From assembly GCA_039821145.1 (NCBI GenBank), contig JBCBOS010000005.1, positions 1 to 64,000 of the forward strand: a stretch of 64,000 bases of DNA. Reading direction: 5' to 3'. Shown piece by piece: positions 62,001 to 64,000 of this stretch. A program made the translations under genes and the position numbers. A model generated the notes under the pieces. That model made no database searches. It was not told the DNA's origin and saw only the letters and a program-made list of their open reading frames with translations. Position 1 is the first letter of the stretch. Each line of letters begins with the position of its first letter. Origin of the DNA: JBCCSZ01 sp039821145. GTDB taxonomy: Bacteria > Bacteroidota > Bacteroidia > Chitinophagales > Saprospiraceae.

Positions 62001-64000
62001 TGATCGACTTGATTTGTTGAGACATTTCCACCTCTTTCTCCCATTGTAATTGAACAGGATAAAGATTGGTAAACCAACCCACTGTCTGGCTTACATCTAA
62101 GTTCTCATCAAAGGACTCTCGACCATGGCCTTCCAAACCAATCAGTGCCCGTGGCTCGCTTGTCCATTCCTGCAGAGTCTCTACCAGAGCTGTCAACAAC
62201 AAATCTTCTACCCCAATGTTGTACACCACCAAGGCCTCTTGCAGCAGTCGTTCACTCTGTGCAGCCGACAAAGATTTGCAAAGAGTATGAACATCTTTTT
62301 GTATTGATGGGCTTGACGAAAAATCCACTGGCAGCTTGGGAATTTCACTCAACTGAGCTTGCCAATATTCTTGTTGTGATAAAATCGATAACTTCTTGGA
62401 CTGCTCCAACAAGCCAGCTTGCCACTGCCGATGTGAACTCGTCTTTTGCCCAAAATTGAGGACACCAGATTCAGCCAAGGATTCCAAGCCCTCTCGCAAT
62501 TGATCCAACAACAAGCGCCACGATACTCCGTCTACCGCCAAGTGATGAATCACCAAAAACAAGCGATTCTTGGCTGACTTGCCGGGAAGGCGCATCCACA
62601 CAGCTCGAAACAACTCCCCCTTCTCCAAATCCAAACTTCTCTGGTATTGCTCGCATTCCGCCGTGATCTTGGCAGACAATTCCTCCTCCACATCCAGCCC
62701 TCGAAAATCCACCACCTGCAAGCCTTCCACATGCCCACCATACTCCTGTACCCATCCATCCGATCCTTTCCGATAGCTGTACCTTAGGGCATCGTGCTGT
62801 TCAACCAATGCTTTCACCACTGCTTCCAACTCATTGGCACCCAAGGACTGATCCACATCCAATAAGACCGATTGGTTGAAGTGGGAAAAGTCAGACAACT
62901 CCTGTTCCAAATACCATTGCTGGATCGGCAGCAAACCCGACGGCCCACGCAGCAATCCCTGCTCTGCCCGAATGCCGCGATCCGCAGCTTGCAGAACCTT
63001 CGACAACTGGGCAATCGTTTGGTGCTGAAACAAATCCTTTGGATGAAGGCCCAGACCCGCTCGACGGGCTCGACTGCACAATTGAATCGTAATGATCGAG
63101 TCGCCACCCAGCTCAAAAAAATTGTCATGAATGCCCACTCGCTCCACCTTCAGCAAGCTCTGCCAAATGTCTACCAAGGTTTGTTCTGTCTCATCTCGCG
63201 CTCCTTCGTAGTCTTCCATCCGCTGCTCGCTCGCATTGGGATCGGGCAAGGACTTGCGGTCGATCTTCCCACTTTGGTTCAAAGAAAAAGAAGACATCTC
63301 CACCAAAACTGAGGGCACCATATAGGACGGCAATTGAGATTCCAAGTAAGACGTCAAAGCTGGCTTGTCAAACGCTCCTTCCGAAACCACATAGCCCACC
63401 AAACGCTTCTGCCCTCGGCCATCCAAACGGGCCAAAACCACACACTGGCGCACCAGCTCGCACTCCTGCAACACCACCTCTACCTCTCCAGGCTCAATCC
63501 GGTATCCCCGAATCTTCACCTGGTCATCCGTCCGTCCCAAAAACTCTATCGTCCCATCTGACAACCAACGCGCCACATCTCCCGTCTTGTACAAACGACC
63601 ACCAGGACGACCACTGATGTGATCCGAAACGAATCGCTCCGCTGTCAAGTCCGGTCGGTTCAAATAGGCCCGAGCGACACCCAGTCCCCCAGTATACAAC
63701 TCACCCGGCACCCCAATGGGACATAGCTGACCATTCCCATCCAAAATGTACACAGTCGTTTGATTCAGCGGCCGACCAATCGGAATGTTGTCACCACTCA
63801 CTTCTTCGATCACATGACAAGTCGTGAAGGTCGTATTCTCCGTCGGGCCATACCCATTGATGACTTGCAGATCAGGATGGGCTGCCTTCAGCTTGCGGAC
63901 GTGAGACGCCGACAACTTTTCCCCTCCAATCAACAAAGTCGACAAACCCGAAAACGCATCCAACTCCTGGTCCAACATTTGATTGAACCAGCCCGAAGTC
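53023..64000 (-). CDS. Giant non-ribosomal peptide synthetase, partial (5' end beyond window)
   Basis: Open from the right edge; 3651 residues are counted from an internal Met at 63978. Domains: A1 (partial, to about 245), T1 (GGDSI, Ser294), E1 (346-790, HHLAVDGVSW), C2 (818-1260, HHLLLDGW), A2 (1265-1770, YTSGSSGRPKG), T2 (Ser1815), E2 (1870-2300), C3 (2334-2770), A3 (2780-3290, HTSGSTNKPKG), T3 (GGHSL, Ser3334) and thioesterase (3380-3640, Ser3463 in GYSFGAW, His in SGHHLNF). Two E domains followed by DCL-type C domains give D-residues. By hand alignment A3 reads D-I-L-Q-I-G-L-I-Y, close to the glycine code. A1 ends L-G-G-T-F, as in valine codes. A2 (D-A-L-F-V-G-A-T-I) is unassigned. No MbtH gene is in view. 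Confidence 0.97.
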   Translation of the reverse strand, partial: TSGWFNQMLDQELDAFSGLSTLLIGGEKLSASHVRKLKAAHPDLQVINGYGPTENTTFTTCHVIEEVSGDNIPIGRPLNQTTVYILDGNGQLCPIGVPGELYTGGLGVARAYLNRPDLTAERFVSDHISGRPGGRLYKTGDVARWLSDGTIEFLGRTDDQVKIRGYRIEPGEVEVVLQECELVRQCVVLARLDGRGQKRLVGYVVSEGAFDKPALTSYLESQLPSYMVPSVLVEMSSFSLNQSGKIDRKSLPDPNASEQRMEDYEGARDETEQTLVDIWQSLLKVERVGIHDNFFELGGDSIITIQLCSRARRAGLGLHPKDLFQHQTIAQLSKVLQAADRGIRAEQGLLRGPSGLLPIQQWYLEQELSDFSHFNQSVLLDVDQSLGANELEAVVKALVEQHDALRYSYRKGSDGWVQEYGGHVEGLQVVDFRGLDVEEELSAKITAECEQYQRSLDLEKGELFRAVWMRLPGKSAKNRLFLVIHHLAVDGVSWRLLLDQLREGLESLAESGVLNFGQKTSSHRQWQAGLLEQSKKLSILSQQEYWQAQLSEIPKLPVDFSSSPSIQKDVHTLCKSLSAAQSERLLQEALVVYNIGVEDLLLTALVETLQEWTSEPRALIGLEGHGRESFDENLDVSQTVGWFTNLYPVQLQWEKEVEMSQQIKSIKEQLRAVPGKGMGYGLLRYLHPDVAVRQSMASNDWEIIFNYLGRFDNLSKGGDGLSLSTESTGSHIDSTHPFRHKLEVNARVTDAGLEVHWSYSEKEYRASSIEQLAESYVVHLERLIDHCSSQTDKKPSPSDYGLGGQVGVADLESFLSQHEERKEWTSLYSLSPMQEGMLFHQLYNDQSEAYNEQLLVDFPEGLDVAILQSSLAQLVQNHSILRTGFYADDLPIPVQAVFKQASIPVDVIDQQELSETSQQESMEAYMKRDRQRGFRFEEAPLMRIALFRLSANHHRMLWSYHHLLLDGWSLPILFEELFRTYEAILSDQAMPEPVEDKYQSYIDYLKGKDKQTEALFWKGYLEGWEGPSLLPFVPQSKDRNKGSGPIRELTLKLEESLTNHLQDYVQSHQLTMNILVQGIWGLLLSRYTGKKEVLFGVTMSGRPEELPGVEQRVGLYINTIPLRMQVDAEVEMGEWLQSVQSGQSDWRAHQHSSLRDIGKWAGVSGELFDSLLVFENYPISEALKGDWSLKVGSVSSVDKTNYLLTLIVQQSRELECRLSYNSALLSEEEVRRMCGHLEKLLEEVALGSVQKLGELEVVTEEERHQIVELFNPEVEEGRSSKTVVDLFEEQVRERGSKLALVSPVEQLSYDQLNERANRLAHHLLAGGVSLEEPIGICIDRSVEMMVGILAILKAGGVYVPIAPDHPRERIKDVIADAKLRWMLTDSSYQHRFEEQAELQLLALDNCKNVLATSPTTNPSLALEENNLAYILYTSGSSGRPKGVLIEHRGIVRLVIGQDHLDIGPSDQLLPTGALSFDASTLEIWGGLLNGACLHLLPNQELLDPNTLQKAILDFDISFLFLTTAWFNNVVESNIDAFGSLRLLVTGGEAMSASHARKVRRHHPALRLYNAYGPTENTTITTCHLVEQVHGDQLPIGRPIRHTSVYILDDQMTICPIGVAGELYTGGAGLARAYLNRPELTTERFVPNTITGKPDSHLYKTGDLACWLPDGSIQFLGRKDDQLKIRGFRIEPGEIEAVLQQSKLVRQAVVQAWTDAREQKQLVAYIVPKGVFDQNGLRQYLQDKLPVYMHPSFLVEMDALPLNRSGKIDRKALPDPTPHAQQGQQFAAARDQVEAQLTSIWQDVLKLEKVGVHDNFFELGGDSIITIQLASRARAVGLHLQPKDLFHHPSIAQLAILAKRQSRHLQAEQGILKGQFALLPIQGWFFEQAASNPSHFNQSILLEVDKAISAEQLQTVWQALVQQQDALRLVFKQEENQWVQSYDDQLLPSLDVLDLDSVDRQGRSISDQITAHCSRCQKSLDIVNGPLLRAVFMTTPSSEVRNRLLLVVHHLLIDGVSWRILLTQLIEALKAVQMGRDIQLGNKTTSYRQWQQGLASYALHPAIQAQRSYWKRTLERSQPLPTDFGEALSLQKDVRTVQLFLSQAQTQLLLHRANAAYQTQVDDLLLTALVMVIASWSAQEELLIGLEGHGRESFDEQLDVSQTVGWFTNLYPVRLQLSTERSLDWQIKSIKEQIRAIPEKGRGYGLLRQSLPKKDLELVFNYLGQFDNVLGEEGDVQLASESVGPNLADTFPFSHKLLINASVMEGRLQISWSYSVKNYRAETIEQLATQQIEQLMDLVDHCVSKTTSISTPSDLGLAAHMSFEELDEFWDKGQRREQLEEVYALSPMQEGMLYYDLYNGHSEAYFLQLMVEFLDELDAVVFRRSLQQLLSEHSILRTAFFPNELPIPVQAVFREVDIPFEEIDIRQLTPSAQKKYVDRYKAKDRAKGFDLTRPPLMRICLFKLGNHRSQMVWSYHHLLLDGWSQPIVFESLFRHYETLKKGHPPLPKEEDRYRAYIQHLAARDGHAEEEFWKKYLVQLEGPSLLPFVEPTEDRNSGIGLSKEVVWEFGEQLTTEAQAFAQSHQLTLNTLMQGVWGILLCKYTEREDAVYGVTLSGRPEQLSAVERRVGLYINTIPLRIQFAAEKNIVDWLQLLQQSHAEARVHQHSSLSDVQRWSGIQADLFDSILVFENYPIGEALSKNWSLKVGETRAWDKTNYLLSIIAETGDNLRLKFVYNSNFLKRSDVLSIKRNFEKVLQDILCQPSRLLSELSLLNQQEKQRILFDFNDTTVSYPAEETVLDLLLQQFAENPNHIAIRCGEDCMTYGELDERSGRLAHHLQQRKAQSGQIAETDSLVALCTDRSFEMVIGLIGIWRAGSAFVAIDPTYPLERIRYILDDAKAEMLVVDASHRQKALEWQKETTHLKTILCLDEELYSDVAFAPIKLRPDQLAYVIHTSGSTNKPKGVMIPHSALHNFISSMRGDLQADASMKWLAVTTISFDISYLEIFLPLVVGGQLVIASRTAAADGELLKQLLARETPSHLQATPAGWQILRDCGWENNEQLQAITGGEAISESLKNWLTSLGGARVWNLYGPTETTIYSALESLSADRKVSIGRPIANTQVYILDAYKNLLPIGLSGDLYVGGAGLAKGYLNRPDLTAKKFTQEFIDGDRQSRLYHTGDRARWLPDGRLEFLGRADDQVKIRGYRIEPKEVELVLLQSGLVNQCMVMAKKDAVGMQQLVAYFIPSTDNASTAAIVTYLSKHLPAYMIPSLLHRMEAFPMTLNGKVDKKQLPEIGLSKRVETPYFAPQTEVEKQLVNIWKDLLQCQRVGTKDHFLELGGHSLLAVRLLAHIKKTFDRNLSIAELYQHPTIQQLARYIAEEEKTSEQILIPIQHQGTKIPMYCMPGAGGSILPFYSLSKALGPEQTLYAFQSPGSDGQSAPLKSVEEIASCFIAEMEKVQAEGSYRLAGYSFGAWVVYEMACQLRAKGQTVSELIILDAPVPTSANSSKVVSKKRNESEWLREIAQVYAGFYGLEKELLTLEFMSEKLEDNIQTLYQQFDALQLPLSHDQLRGFVHVYIANQTANYHSNVQEPLDVPILLFRTLESHQMELDFNWQALTKQAVEVVEVSGHHLNFLTEPHVQSVARHLHQTTPIQNPVE

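Overview
The window looks like a chromosomal stretch of a Bacteroidota bacterium, most likely Saprospiria- or Chitinophagia-like. Reasons: two secreted proteins carry a C-terminal type IX secretion sorting domain, the two TonB receptors start with a carboxypeptidase-like (CNA-B type) domain, start codons usually follow A-rich leaders without a strong Shine-Dalgarno, and base composition is near half GC by eye. No rRNA or tRNA was recognised. The taxonomic placement is inference.

Left end (1-1.6 kb): a CRISPR array that runs off the left edge (12 repeats, read on the minus strand, no cas genes in view), a strong hairpin beside it, and an ArsR-type regulator. Region 1.6-13.2 kb is a short-chain carboxylate (acetate/propionate) module: propionyl-CoA synthetase on the minus strand; divergently a porin, DUF4212 small subunit, VC_2705-type sodium symporter, two tiny membrane proteins, a symporter-histidine kinase fusion and a receiver-only regulator; then acetyl-CoA synthetase. 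An AT-rich motif recurs in front of the ArsR gene, the porin and acs.

Region 13.2-20 kb (minus strand) is an overlapping operon: TonB receptor, sodium:solute symporter, divergent KAS III enzyme, acyl-CoA ligase. It is decorated by a MITE-like element whose TTA duplication is the ligase stop codon, and by a second long palindromic element. Region 20-26.6 kb holds an alpha/beta hydrolase, a FabG-like reductase overlapping a helical protein of unknown function, and an alpha-oxoamine synthase fused to a GNAT/BioF2-type domain. Region 26.7-31.5 kb holds two GH17-like glycosidases, a dispersed repeat element, a small secreted protein and an AraC regulator.

Region 32-37.5 kb holds two tandem secreted tyrosinase-fold paralogues whose copper ligands are largely eroded, plus a small secreted protein. 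Region 37.6-50.7 kb is dominated by two caspase-like proteins. One is a stand-alone protein downstream of a second copy of the dispersed repeat. The other lies in a minus-strand series: small protein, TPR sensor kinase, LytTR regulator, gap, caspase-TPR-membrane protein, thrombospondin-3/FGE-sulfatase-like protein, large TonB receptor. This resembles a regulated proteolysis or conflict locus and is the best candidate for an undescribed system.

Right end (50.9-64 kb): a lipoprotein of the acetamidase/formamidase family, then a phosphotransferase-fold protein translationally coupled to a giant NRPS (A-T-E / C-A-T-E / C-A-T-TE in view) that continues past the right edge. It probably makes a peptide ending in two D-residues and a residue that may be glycine.
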